Below are positions 1 to 12,082 of a DNA stretch of 64,000 bases, in pieces (positions within the stretch are counted from its first letter, which is position 1; each line of letters starts with the position of its first letter). This stretch comes from Balanoglossus misakiensis (lineage: Eukaryota > Hemichordata). Made by a program: the position numbers and the translations under genes. The DNA is taken from the NCBI GenBank assembly GCA_040954595.2, contig CM082578.2:11780001-11844000 (forward strand). Direction: 5' to 3'. The notes below the pieces were generated by a model. That model searched no databases. It was given only the letters and a program-made list of their open reading frames with translations, and had not been told where the DNA came from.

Positions 1-284
1 AGGTCGAAACAAAATGGTCGCGCCCGTGCGACTGTGGAGACACTTCTGGTTTCGTGCATAGTTCATGTGCATGTATACCACTATATGAAGCTGTGCATGC
101 ACTACATTGTATAGTCAGTATACATTTTACACGACTTTTATTTTCATGTTTTTTTTGGCTCTTGCGTATTTCGAGAAAATTTATTTCTCACGAAAATAAC
201 CCGTTTTACAGTAGCTTGTGTATAATGACCACTGTTATTGTTGTCAGATGAATTCAAGTCCAGACTTAAGTTCAAATTTTAACC

Positions 285-366
285 CTTTCACCACAATGGT
301 TCAGTCCAAACCCATTGTTTTCTATGGTAAGGTTGGACCTCTAAAGAGGGAACTGGTGGTGAAAAG
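285..366. mobile_element. Small MITE-like element
   Basis: About 82 bp bounded by inverted ends CTTTCACCAC (285-294) and GTGGTGAAAAG (356-366). Inner segments TCCAAACC and GGTTGGA also pair, so the whole element can fold. No coding potential. Confidence 0.45.
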
Positions 367-493
367 AACAGCCAAAATTTACACCTTATGACTTGTGTTG
401 ACTACAGCTGTCACATGGACAGTGTCAACACTGAAGGTGTTGTAAAAGTGCAGTGGGACAGATTTTTGTGTGTTTTCTATACCAGGTGGTTAG

Positions 494-1277
494 CTGGTCA
501 GTCTCATATTTGATGGCTTTGGCAGAGTGGGCCTTTGGAGTGTGTTGGTTTTTGTTTGTTTTTGAAGGATTGCATAACCAGTGACACTGACACTCAGACA
601 GTGACTGAGATGACATCAACACCACTAGACCTTATGAATATTCAGGTCACTAAACTCAACAGTTGAGAGTGGAACCCCTAGCCCCTGAGAACAATAGCCA
701 TGACATCAACACCCCTGGACCTTATGAATATTCAGGTCACTAAACTCAACAGTAGAGAGTGGAACCCCTGAGAACAATAGCCATGGCATGCAGCAGTCAA
801 ATCACTGGCTCTCATCACCTGGGAAGTTCTAAAAGGGTCTGTGGACAGGGGGTCACACCAGACAGAACCAGAGTTGCAACAGTGTGCACAAGGCAGTTCT
901 GCATGGACTGATTTGGATTACACCAGAGAAAGTGATTCCATCTAAAGGAGAGATACATTTGCACATATGTGAGAGAGAGGGATAACTCCCAAAGATCAGG
1001 TGGAATACCAAGCAATAACAACATTTATCAGCGGTACTACTTGTGTGTGCACGCATCAAACCTGATCTACAGGACTGAATTGGCCAACAACTGACTCTGC
1101 GCTGCATGGACTTCAAGACTTCAACTGTCAACAAACAAGGTCAGGGCATACATGTTAAACCACGTGTGGTGTCTATGTAATGTTTCTGTGCCATCATACA
1201 TGTATCTGATTCTCATTGCATGTAGTTTACTAGTTTAACATCCTTTCCACTTTCTCATAAACGCTAGTCTACTGTTG
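494..1277 (+). repeat. Dispersed repeat, left copy (about 780 bp)
   Basis: This stretch recurs in inverted orientation at 45186-45880 with high identity through most of its length, for example the segments around 840-900, 1040-1110 and 1180-1255. Unlike the right copy it carries a direct internal duplication at 610-783. No intact open reading frame spans it; a non-autonomous transposon or retroelement fragment is likely. Confidence 0.8.
610..783 (+). repeat. Tandem duplication (about 85 bp x 2) inside the left repeat copy
   Basis: Unit 1 (610-699) and unit 2 (700-783) share ATGACATCAACACC, CCTTATGAATATTCAGG and GAACAATAGCCATG with few differences. Unit 1 has a 7-bp extra AGCCCCT. The right copy at 45.2-45.9 kb has a single unit, so the duplication arose after dispersal. 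Confidence 0.85.
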
Positions 1278-3058
1278 AACCAACTGGTGTGTCCTGGTTT
1301 TGTGCATCCCTTTGCCAAGGGGGGTCAATCGATTCCCAACCCCAAAAGAACCCAGTCACATGGTTGGTGGTGGTGGAAAGAGTCAGATGGTACTTTAATG
1401 ATCCCGCCACACATTGTGACAACTGCCTCTAAAATTTCAAACTCTGAAAAACATTCCCTGGCTCCCACTGACTGCAGGGAAGGTCGAAAATGATTGGTCA
1501 ATTAAAAATAAAACGCAAAATGGCTCTCTGCCAACTTTATACCAGATGCTAGGACACTCTGCAAAGAGGCAAATTGCAAAGCTATAATTTATCACCGTGT
1601 GTCAGGATGTATGATTGGCAAAAGTCTCGCATCAGACTTTACAACAGCTTTAGTAGAAACAATTACATTCTTGTAGTATTATTTTTTATTTTTACAATAT
1701 CTCCTTGATTCATTAGAATTGCATTTTAAGGTGTAATATCAGTTGTTCCATCAAAAGCCTTGCAATGTGCAAATAATAATTTACAAATAGAATTGCTTGT
1801 GTGATATGTGCTGTTCAAATAGCTTCAGTTGTCATTTTCAAATGTCAGAAAGATCTTTTCTTTCATTTTGATAATGATATTTGACATGTCCAGAATATCT
1901 AGTATGAGTTCAGTTATTCTGGATCAATACAACAAGATGATGCATAAATCTTTAATACCAATATTTCATAAATGGCAATAATCACACTTTGCTTCTAGTT
2001 TCGATTAATTATGTAACGGGTTTCCAGAGCAAAGTGGGCAATTTGTAAATAGCAAAAAGAGTCAATTGGACTTCAATTGATAAAATTCCAACACAAAACT
2101 GGCATCTTTCTAGCTACCGACAGATAATGGTTTTGTCCTTGCTACACATGTAGGGGATGGGTCAAAAGTCTTTGCCTTTTAATTATGCACACTTACATGT
2201 AATAGTACTATTATTACAGCAATAGTCAAACTACAATGGATAACAGTTTATAAATTAATATTAAAATCCCTAGCAAATTTTTCCATGTGAGGGACTTTGT
2301 GATCTGAGGGGTATGTCCATAACAGGTTACTTTGGCCAATATGTGATTCGAGTCTAGGACAAAACTAAAACATGCATGAACCTGTACGTATACGTGTATT
2401 TGTCAAGATGCACACAAAAGAAGCTTTAATGTACATGTCATGAGCCAGGCTATGTATAGATTGCAAATTGACGGCGAGATGATTGAAGTGAATGGTGAGA
2501 ATTGTGGCAAACTGAAGGACGTGTACAGTGATCACAGCCGGTAACACCTTGGGCTATAACGACTTCCACGCGTCAAGCCTGTGATTTGAAGTGTGGAGCC
2601 GGAGATGAGTTTGAAGTTTGTCGTCAGGGTTACGGATCTGACAGCTTCTTTTCACACTATTTTCATGGTTTTGGCTTCAGGCTAAAGTTGTATGACATGT
2701 CACTCTACTACATGTAAGACCAAACAATATTGTTTCTGTTCAGCACACGCTTCACTTGATAAATCTCGCTTCAAACTTTTGTTTTCAATCTGTGTCTGGC
2801 AAGGCAGAACCCAAATCAACAGAGTGCATATAAGATATATAGATACCAAGCCAACAGTATTGCTGAGGACGTTTGTCAAGACATTCAATCTGACATTAAC
2901 TGTTTCACAACCTGTATATAACCAAAATCTCAGAAACCAAAAGTCAGAATCTGACCAAAACAATAATAGAAAGGAAGAAAAGAAAGAGACCAAAAACTAA
3001 TCATGTTCTTCCAGTCCCCCCCCCCCCCCCACAACCCTCCAAGAGTTGGAGTCGCACT

Positions 3059-3072
3059 GTTGCCAAGGTAAC
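3059..3072. promoter_or_regulatory. RFX X-box match
   Basis: GTTGCCAAGGTAAC fits GTTRCCNNRGYAAC exactly. It lies to the left of exon 2 of the alpha2-delta-like gene, presumably in an intron. Confidence 0.4.
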
Positions 3073-5856
3073 CGGTACAGTATTTCATCAATAGCCAGGA
3101 GGTTCTCTCTTCAAAAGCATAGCAAGAAACCATTCAGAATAAAACTCCTGGCATGTGTTTCATCAAACTGCTGCGATGGATTTTTACAAAGAGCTGCACT
3201 GCTACGTTCACTGTGACTGTGCTGCTACATGTACTACCATACAAGGTCTGTAAATCAGAGACACAATTTGCTTCAAGCGTAGAAGTGGTTTTAGATGCAA
3301 ATCCAGATCACATGGTGTGAATTCGTGCACGTTCCATTTCATTTCAAAGCCAGTCTTTTCTGCTGATAATTCTTTTTTGACCAAACGCGTCGACTGACAA
3401 GCCCACGAGAAAGACTTGCTCGCATGTCATGGTTATTCCTGTTCTGGTCAAGTACCAGTACATTTTTTGTTGGTACCAGTACCTAGCAAGATTTCCTCCA
3501 ACATCCATATATAGATTGTTGTTGAACTCAATGCCAGCATTACAATTGACAATATGAATTAAGCGATTCTGCTCGCTCTATCATGGCACTTGCCCCGCAA
3601 ACCTGCAGCCCCCATGCCGACAGATATCGCATCCGACTCCGTACGCCTGATTGGTCGAGCTGATGCGCGCAAAAAGGGGCGCCTTAAAAACAAATTATCT
3701 GAAGCTGCCACTATTTAAACGTCACAGTGTGCCTCGCTGCATTGACTGGAGGCGATTTTTGATTTACGGCGATCCGCTCTGAATCTGGTGATCTGACTTC
3801 GGAATTAGACGGAGAACGATAAGTCGGTCGGGCAGATGATGTCACCCATGCAAATTATGACGACACGCATATCTTTATACTCGGGGGGAATTCAATTTAT
3901 ATCAGCCAACATATTTAACTAAATACACAATTCGCCCAAGCCTCCAGCGGGTATCCATCTCTGTGGCAAACACTCTCGCAGACAAACAATTTGCAAGTGG
4001 GAGAGTAATTTCCAACCTGCTTTTAAGCTTTCTATTTTTTTTGCTCCTTTTTCCCACTGACAAGTTTTTTTTTAGCTCCATTCAAGAGTGCTTCCTGTTT
4101 AAACCTAAATCAATTTAGCCAGAGTGAGTAGGGACGAATCATGCTTAGTTGAAGATGTCATTGACTTGGACAGCTTAATTGTACACTCCCGGGGTAATTT
4201 GCCCAGAATGTTTGTGCAACCATCAAGATTGCACCAGATTTTCATACACCCGATGAGAACAAGAACTGAACTGCCCGCGGCAGACATTGTTCAATCAAGA
4301 GCATTCGGTTTATGAATTAATTGGAAGTGAAACTTATTAGGAATTAGTTCGGTTTTTTTTTTAATCTTCCAGAACTTTCATCAGAGCAGAAAGCATTATC
4401 AGGGTACATAAAGTTCTGGGTTCACCAAACTCTGATTTTCCTATTGCCAGTCACCAAAAAAAAATTCTACATTGCTTGCTTGCTTTCTAACTCCCTTCAT
4501 TTCACCTTTGAACCTTGACCCTGGTGACCTATGACACCAGGTAGGGAGACAGAAAGTCACAGAAATTCACCAGGAGCTATGATCATGTTGTGCCAAAATT
4601 GCCCTGTGATTGTTTGTTTTTCACACCGGTAAAATTCAATCATTCATTTCTGCAGATCTTAAACAGGTTGTCATACCGTGTTTCGACTAATGAACAGTAA
4701 CGTGTGACAGGCAATCACGCTTGCACTAAAATACAGCAAAACTGCTGGCAAAATTGATCGCCCAACCTAACGATGGGTTTAGACTTTCAAATTCATCAAA
4801 TCAGGGGCCAACAAAACCAACGGTGAATCATCCCTAACAGAAGCACTGCTGCAGTTTTAACATGAAACAAAACGTGTACTCGTAAAATCTGCAACGCGAA
4901 TTATGTGTTACCATGGCAGTACAGGCATGTAGTTACTCAGGCGAAATGAATGAAAATTTCCTCACAGAAAACTTCGGCCCATCACTAAATGCAAAGTCAT
5001 TTTATCATCTGCATGGAAAAATGGAAAACTAGGGCACAATTAGCACTGTGAATGGGGTGAATTCAGCATTCACAAACCATTTTGAATTTATTTCAGACAT
5101 TTTTAAAACCTGGGGTAATCAATTCGTTTATCAAAAAAATTTGCATGGAGGTTCTTCCTTGCATTTTTAAGGAAACATTTCTCAAAGCTATTGGGCATCT
5201 CTGTGTGAAAAAAAAAAATTGTCAGGAATTTTCCGTAATGATGATGACGGGATGTAGAAAAAGTGGGTCAATTAGGAATAAAACAGAGCTGAATACATCT
5301 TCCTCACGGACGCCTTTTTCTGCATTGTCTATTCTCTAGTATTCAGCTGTCTGTCAACGCATACATGTATATATACCATTCAATGTAAATGCCCCTGTAA
5401 TGCACAGACCAGTCTGTGCGCCTTCCATGCAAATCATTTTTTTTCCTCGTTGCCATCACCGAGAAGCCACCGTCGTAGACACAATGGCCACGCGGCACAG
5501 TTAACGCATTCCCTCAATATTTGACAGCCTGTCGTATCATAGCTCCGTCCGTGCATCGTATGATGGATTAAAAATTTTCAACTGACAAGTTTTATTAGAA
5601 ATAATCAGTGATCGCAGGCATTGGTGGACAGTTAAAAAGTCTTCTGATATGTCGACTCTATTTAACTTGTAGCTGAGCTCTCCACAAACACTTTTTTATT
5701 ATCAAGATACATGTATAACTTACCCACCCAGCCAGTCTGATCCAAGTACATTTCAGTGTCAAGTCTCCAGTTTCAAGGTACACATGAAACCGATACAACA
5801 AGACAGGACTAATGTGCTATCGTTAGCTGCAATGAAACTATTATTGTATTAACAAA

Positions 5857-5893
5857 GCAGAAACACGGCTACTATTCGTAGCCGAGTTTCTGC
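5857..5893. repeat. 15-bp hairpin next to the exon 2 donor of the alpha2-delta-like gene
   Basis: GCAGAAACACGGCTA (5857-5871) pairs with TAGCCGAGTTTCTGC (5879-5893) with one mismatch and a 7-bp loop. It lies 18 bp into the intron after the donor at 5906-5911 (minus strand). Confidence 0.75.
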
Positions 5894-5911
5894 ACACCTA
5901 AACATTCTTAC

Positions 5912-8900
5912 CTGCGTCAGATAGTCAATCCCTAATACACTGTCCACGGACACTTTCAGCAGATCTCCAATCCCTTCAGACCACCCCTTTATTCTGGATA
6001 AAAAAACAAAATGGAACAGACCAAAACAAAACTATTAAAACAGCAGCAACTCGTAACTCACTTATGACTCGGTTATGACAAGGTCAAAAAATTTAATAAG
6101 AAATTAGTTTTTTCTGCCGACCTGTAATTTGTATTGAAAACTTACATAACATCAGTTTGCTTTGTAGACTTCTGTTGGTATATATATTGCACTGTGTTAA
6201 ATACTACATGAGGGAATGATTTTTTTATATCAATTGGCGTATATTGAGCTCAGCTCAGCAGAGCTGTCGTGGCTTTGTTGCAGTTCTGTTCCAAGAACCC
6301 ATCAATTCTTTTATGCAGGTCATCCAACCCACGATATCATTACTCTTATTGTATATTTATACACATCTCAAGCATTCACCTGTGCTTGAATTGACATAAA
6401 TCATCCACAACCAGCACAAACATTCAGGCTGATAACCTGGTATAAATACAGGTTATAGCTGTACCCACTTTTCACTTCATTTTTTATCCCCATTGCTCTG
6501 GTATTGCAGATATGCCACAACAGTGGGGATAAAAATGGTATTAGTGACAGAATTGATTTTAGTGTTTATAAAAGTGAGCTACTTGATGGTAGCTTGCTGA
6601 CTGTGTAGGATAAGGGTCAGACCCCTGAAATAGTCTCCTCTTGGCCAAGTTCAATATTAATCAAAGAAATGCCTCCAAGATTTTTACCAGCCCAATATAT
6701 TGCAACTCCACTCTACAACAACACTGGGTAAATACGGCAGACATACAGTGTCCATTTGTACAACACATATGCCATCAATTAATTCTAATAAATGTATAAT
6801 AGGCAATGTGAGCAAATTTGGCCAACTGAATGTCAATTATCACACACACACCTGTCAGTTTTTAATAATTATTAATATTTCTACATAATTGTGAACAATA
6901 TGGTCAACTAACCCCACATATAATTAAGAGAATAAGCTTTATCTTTTTGCTATTTTTAGTACATGTATTTCGTTCTTGTTATGTTCCTATTAAAAGCAAT
7001 GCTAAACATTCTCAATGTTCTGCTCATAGCCTTTTTATGTGCAGGGACACACATACATTGTATACACATTTTTCTCTGTCAAAAAAAAAAAAACTTTTCT
7101 CACTGATAGTGAGACTTCCACCTAACGAGAGGATCAATGCGTGTACTTCGTTTAATTATCATTATAATAGCATTAAAAACAACTGAATGCCACGTTCCGA
7201 TCTAAACAATGAAGGTTTTTGCTTTGATTTGTTAGGGTTTCGAGACCCTCTGGTCTCGAAACCCTCTTGAAATCGTGTTGTTTTTTATTATTATTCTTCT
7301 TCCCACTCTTAAAAACAGCCGCTATTCGAAGACCGTTGCACCCAATGACTTGAAATTTGGCTCATAGGTAAATCTCAAAGCAAGTAATTTTCTGATCATG
7401 TAACTATGGCAACAGGTCACATGACCTGGCAGCCATCTTGGATTGAAAGTTTAAAATTGATCTCATTTGCATAAAAAATGACGAATCAAAATTCTTTGAA
7501 CAAACTTTGTGGACCATATGGCCAGGGTCCTATATGCAAAATTTCAATGTTCAAGTCTTTGCCGATTTTGAGGAGATGATTTTTAAAGCATTATTTTTCA
7601 TATTTTTCAAGACCATTGGACCCAGCCTTAGGCCTATACTTTCCATAGTTAAGCTATGGCCACCTAGGATCTTAGATTTATGCCCAATATCTCAACATCC
7701 GCTGGGCTGATCAGCTTCAAATTTATTGTGCAGCTAGCCTACCTTCCAACAATCAGTTCCAACTGGAAAAAATAATATGAAAAATCGACCGATTTTTTTA
7801 TATTAATTTCTTTATGAAATCTATACCTATACGTATTCCACTATAGTTAAGCTATGGCCAAGTCGTTTTGTAGAATTCTGGTTGGTGCAATAGTCCTATC
7901 GGCCAGTGTGCAGCATAGGACCACAAAAAGAAGCCAAATTAATTCAAGGGTCACCTGTGACACCTGCCTAACTCATTAATTATGTGCATACCTAATTCGA
8001 GGCAAACCAATAGGGCTACAGGTCTGATTTTTGTTACACATGGACCAGTATGGGGTCAAATTATCCCCCGAAATTTGGGGTGACCTTGAGTGACCTTTGA
8101 CCTTCTTCCGCATATCTCGGCATCCAGAGCAGGTACAGCTTAGGTGTTTGGGTGGATGGTACCAAAATAAGAAGCCAAATTCAAGGGTCACCTGTGACAC
8201 CTGCCTAACTCATTAATTATGTGCATACCTAATTCCAGGCAAACCAATAGGGCTACAGGTCTGATTTTTGTTGGACATGAACCAGTATGGGGTCAAATTA
8301 TCCCCCAAAATTTGGGGTGACCTTGGGTGACCTTTGACCTACTTCCTCATATCTCGGCATTTACAGCAGGTACAGCTTAGGTGTTTGGGTGGATGGTATG
8401 AAAATAAGAAGCCAAAATTTAGGGTCACCTGTGATTCCTGCCTAACTCATTAATTATGTGCATACCTAATTCTAGGCGAACCAAGGGGGCTACAGGTCTG
8501 GTGTTTGTTGGATATGTACCACTATGGGGTCAAATGTTTTTGCCCACATTTTGGGTGACCTTGGGTGACCTTTGACCTACTTCCTCATATCGCGGCATCC
8601 AGAGCAGGTACAGCTTAGGTGTTTGGGTGGATGGTACCAAAATAAGAAGCCAAAATTTAGGGTCACCTGTGGCACCTGCCTAACTCATTAATTATGTGCA
8701 TACCTAATTCTAGGCGAACCAAGGGGGCTACAGGTCTGGTGTTTGTTGGATATGTACCACTATGGGGTCAAATGTTTTTGCCCACATTTTGGGTGACCTT
8801 GGGTGACCTTTGACCTACTTCCACATATCTCAGCATCTAGAGCAGGTACAGCTTAGGTGTTTGGGTGGATGGAACCAAAATAAGAAGCCAAAATTTAGGG

Positions 8901-10025
8901 TCACCTGTGACACCTGCCTTACTCATTAATTATGTGCATACCTAATTCCAGGCGAACTAACAGGACTACAGGTCTGGTGTTTGTTGGACATGGACCAGTA
9001 TGGGGTCAAATTTTCCCCCCAAATTTCGGGTGACCTTGGGTGACCTTTGACCTACTTCCGCATATCTCGGCATCCACAGCAGGTACAGCTTAGGTGTTTG
9101 GGAGGATGGTACCAAAATAAGTAGCCAAAATTTAGGACCACCTGTGACACCTGCCTAACTATGTGCATAACTAAGTACACACGAACCAATAGGGCTAGAT
9201 GTGTGGTTTTTATTGGACATGGACCAATATAGTGTCAAAATTTTCTGCTCATATTTAGGGTGACCTCACATGACGTTTGACCAACTTTCCCACATCCTCC
9301 ACCCTGACTAATTAAATATGCACATATCTATCTCCAGGCGAACCAATAGGGCTAGCAGTGTCTCGAAACCCGCTTATTGCTGTTCACAGCTATATTTTTG
9401 CTTTGTTTTTGCATTGTATTGTTATACAGGAAATTTAAGATCACGTTGACTGGTCGGATGAGCTTAGTTTCTGTAAAAAAAAAAATTCCCTTTCAAAATT
9501 AGAACGACCTATTGACACGGCGAGGCGCCGAGATGAGGCGGGGTCTACCATAAGTTTCAAAATATAATATTGAATGGCACTAAAAAGTCGGGCACGTTTG
9601 TGGAGTGATCGTGATCACATGCACCGTGAACGTACCCATGTTTTGATACTGAAAATCGATTTCGGCCCGGATGAGTATACGATGTTCACATCGCATTCCG
9701 GAAAACTGCCGCGGCTACTCAGCAGATTCCATGTAAATTCTTGTCAAAGAATATTTTGCACAAGCATTTGGACACGCACACTATATCCGATCACACACGT
9801 ACATTTGTTATGAACGGAGTTATCTAACATTTATACACCAGAAGCACACGGTCATGATCCCGGCCACCGCTGATCGGTTCGGCGTGTTTGTCACCGCTAT
9901 AACTCCGATCTCTCGCTTGTTATTCACAGACTTGATACTCACACTGCCGGCGATGGGTGTTCCAGCGCCGTGACACCGACGATCAGCCAGAATACCAGGG
10001 AGCCATATGTTGACAACTTCGCCAT
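5912..10025 (-). CDS. Partial gene, N-terminal two exons: alpha2-delta-like calcium channel subunit
   Basis: Two coding exons are visible: exon 1 at 9943-10025 (ATG at 10025) and exon 2 at 5912-5993. Exon 1 ends in phase 2 before a GTGAGT donor; exon 2 starts after a TTTTTATCCAG acceptor and ends in phase 0 before GTAAGA, so the join keeps frame. Residues 1-20 form a hydrophobic signal peptide, then comes HPSPAVIKGWSEGIGDLLK. This lines up with the mature N-terminus of vertebrate CACNA2D1 (PSAVTIKSWVDKMQEDL), including the same exon-2 placement. Family knowledge: alpha2-delta subunits are extracellular, membrane-anchored accessory subunits that raise surface expression of high-voltage-activated calcium channels. 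The match covers only about 30 residues, so the family call is moderate. No third exon (VWA domain and later) was found between 1 and 5911. Intron 1 is about 3.9 kb and holds a large tandem-repeat element. Confidence 0.6.
7234..7265. repeat. Perfect inverted repeat, 14-bp arms, 4-bp loop
   Basis: AGGGTTTCGAGACC (7234-7247) and its exact reverse complement (7252-7265) are separated by CTCT. Part of the same motif recurs at 9361-9371, marking the two ends of the 2.2-kb element. Confidence 0.9.
7414..7427. promoter_or_regulatory. Inverted AGGTCA half-sites (IR2)
   Basis: AGGTCA-CA-TGACCT is a perfect inverted pair of nuclear-receptor half-sites with 2-bp spacing, in the non-tandem part of the same element. 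Binding is not shown. Confidence 0.3.
7930..9340 (+). repeat. Tandem array, about six 238-bp units
   Basis: Unit landmarks recur at 237, 238, 238, 237 and 230 bp: the TGACCT triplet starts at 8081, 8318, 8556, 8794, 9031 and, degenerate, 9261. Each unit reads in order: GGGTCACCTGTGAC, CTCATTAATTATGTGCAT, GGGGTCAAA, three TGACCT half-sites, CAGGTACAGCTTAGGTGTTTG, AAAATAAGAAGCC. The middle units (8411-8880) are nearly identical; the last is truncated and diverged. Confidence 0.95.
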
Positions 10026-10576
10026 CTTGAATGCCAGCTGATACGAAGCGACCACAAAAGTGTACATGTACATTTCAGCCAGCCTCGTTCTCATTGACGG
10101 CTACCACCACATAGGAACAACCGCCTCACTTTCAATTGTCGACTTCCGTGTTACACATCCCCCCTTGACACACGCCTGACGTAGTTAACGCCCTCAAAAA
10201 TTATAAGTAGCGCTCTTCTTCCTTGTAGCAAAGACGCACTTATTTCAATTCAGTCCGGGAGAATGAGAAAACGATTTTTTCGACTAATAGTATTCGAAAA
10301 TAAAGGTTAATTTCCAATGATAAAAGAATGTAGCAATGTTTCTGTTCTGTGGTTAAAATTGGATACACATGCCCCATTATTGAATGATTGCACAGTCGGT
10401 GGTCCAGATTGACCAGGGCTATCGATTATTTGGCTACTGTGAACTGAGAAGAACCGTGATTTCCCGGTAGAGTGTTACTCGAGGTATAAATTAACGCAAT
10501 GAATGGAACCTTGGATCGATACTGGTTCTTCGGCTTTTATTATTCAAATAGGGGTTATCGAGCATTTTAAAACCGA

Positions 10577-10590
10577 GTTGCCATGGCAAC
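10577..10590. promoter_or_regulatory. Perfect RFX X-box palindrome
   Basis: GTTGCCATGGCAAC is the full palindromic X-box bound by RFX factors. It is about 550 bp upstream of the alpha2-delta-like start codon, within reach of its promoter. Function is inferred. Confidence 0.5.
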
Positions 10591-11869
10591 TGCTGTATGT
10601 AAACAGTGAAATGGTCTACGGTGAAGACTTGCGTGGAAATGACGCCTGGTCGACATCTCAGATTTATATTGGTTGGGGACAATTTCATACCAGTTGCATT
10701 CCGGTCTACTGGGTAGAAACCGCGGCCTGTGACCGTACCAAAAGACATTAATTTCGACTGAGTCTCTCCCCTTGTATCATTTTTTAAAGAAATGAAATTT
10801 AAACTTTGAAATGCAACGGGTGACACAAAAGCGCCGTTTGGCTGCAGGATATTCACGCGGATGTAGTGTCGGTTTCGTTGCAAGGCTTTGAGTAACTGCC
10901 ACGAGCCTGCACGAAGTCCTTTCGAGCTAGACATCGGCGAGTTGTCTTGAATTTAATAAGCAGTACTGTACAGAGATTACAAGCCATATCTGAGAGTACG
11001 CACCGCACCCTACTGAAAGGGAAACACATAAACTAATTGCCGTTTCAGTGATGCAGTTTTTTCTCGGGTATATAAAGTTTTGCGATGTGATTAGACGGCG
11101 ACGATCTACTTTCCTCTCGTGATGGGCAGCAATCAGATGAGTTTCGGCTATTAGTAATATGCTCTGTTGGAGCCGCCCGAGTGAGGCATGGTAAATTTAT
11201 TTTGGATTTCTCCTGAAGGCCCAATGTACCAGAAATCACATTTAACCACTCGAAGGCGAAAGCTCCCTCTACGCCACCGCGCACCGGTCGTAATGGCACA
11301 CATATCTGAAGTTGCAACGAGTGGACTCTCGCTACCGGCGGGTATACTTACATATTATGGCCAAATTGGCATGACAAAAAGACATCACTTTAACCCGATG
11401 CCAAATTGGTACAAATTGGGCTAGACTATACATAGAGAATTATTCTTTTTTGCTATTGGACTAATAATACTGGATGGAGGGCAAGGTTTTCGTTCAAACT
11501 CTGAACGCTGTACATGCAATGGAAACCCTACCATAATGTCACTATTAGTATTATGTGTCCATGACTTGCTTCATTTTCCATCATCTATTAAAATGATGAT
11601 TTGTGGGCAAACTGGAGAAACAAAAGGCTAAAACATTTTGGCCGTTGATGGTGTGTTTCATATTAGATGAACAATGAATTTGGATTCTTGTTTATGTCTG
11701 CACATTGCCGGATTGATTGATTGCGCATGATTTCTTCATTGTTCTGCGATTTCATTTTAACGATACTATAGTGTAGTACATGTAGGTTATTAGCCTACCA
11801 AGCTTCCATATATTTTTGTCTGTAAGTTGTAAACAGACAGATCTAGAGTCAGTCAGCCTACACTTTAAC

Positions 11870-11930
11870 ACTGGCAGGCAGACAGGCAGGCAAACCGAAG
11901 TACAACACACACACACGCAAACACACACAG
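11870..11930. repeat. GGCA and CA simple repeats
   Basis: A GGCAGACAGGCAGGCA run is followed by interrupted CA dinucleotides (ACACACACACGCAAACACACAC). Just downstream of the predicted end of the membrane-protein gene. Confidence 0.85.
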
Positions 11931-11994
11931 CAAGCACGCTCAAGCCTAATTTTCAATATACTGACTTGGAAGACACACTTTTATCAGTTAAAGA

Positions 11995-12000
11995 TTTATT
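11995..12000 (-). terminator. Poly(A) signal candidate for the six-exon membrane-protein gene
   Basis: AATAAA on the minus strand is followed about 15 nt later by a GT-rich stretch (AAAAGTGTGTCTTCC). It is the first AATAAA I see after the stop at 13877 and would give a 3' UTR of about 1.9 kb. Confidence 0.4.
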
Positions 12001-12031
12001 AGCGATCTCGTAACCAAAGTATTTCAAATAT

Positions 12032-12082
12032 ACAACCAACAAATAAACAATCAAAAACACAACCAACAAATAAACAATCAAA
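12032..12082. repeat. Direct tandem duplication, period 26 bp, two copies
   Basis: ACAACCAACAAATAAACAAT... occurs twice in a row, in the presumed 3' UTR of the membrane-protein gene. Confidence 0.9.

Larger units (their letters stand above)
1278..5911. other. No gene recognised; left flank / probable alpha2-delta intron
   Basis: Mostly AT-rich unique sequence with a C15 run at 3016-3030 and one X-box match at 3059. I looked on the minus strand for a third alpha2-delta exon, which should start in phase 0, and found none convincing. A CpG-richer patch lies at about 3590-3850, without a recognisable exon. Confidence 0.5.
7227..9394. mobile_element. 2.2-kb repetitive element carrying a 238-bp tandem array
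   Basis: The element begins near a perfect 14-bp inverted repeat containing TTTCGAGACC and ends near TCTCGAAACCC at 9361-9371. An identical 11-mer TTTTTGCTTTG lies just outside both ends (7216-7226 and 9395-9405), a possible target-site duplication, though T-rich. About 660 bp of non-tandem sequence (7266-7925) precedes the array. No transposase-like reading frame is present, so it would be non-autonomous. It sits in intron 1 of the alpha2-delta-like gene. Confidence 0.5.
10026..11994. other. Upstream region of the alpha2-delta-like gene
   Basis: Contains the inferred 5' UTR and promoter (about 10026-10250), the palindromic X-box at 10577, and overlapping open frames at 10491-10934 that look like chance. 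No exon with good splice sites was recognised. Confidence 0.4.

Noticed and set aside
1-54. Possible terminal exon reading at the left edge (MVAPVRLWRHFWFRA, stop)
   Set aside because: Too short and cut by the window edge to judge.
2380-2547. Plus-strand open stretch reading like a PDZ fragment (IDGEMIEVNGENCG)
   Set aside because: No polypyrimidine/AG at its start, no neighbour in phase, and too short to assign.
10491-10934. 147-codon minus-strand open frame upstream of the alpha2-delta-like gene
   Set aside because: Weak start context, no recognised domain, and frames of this size are expected by chance in 64 kb over six frames.
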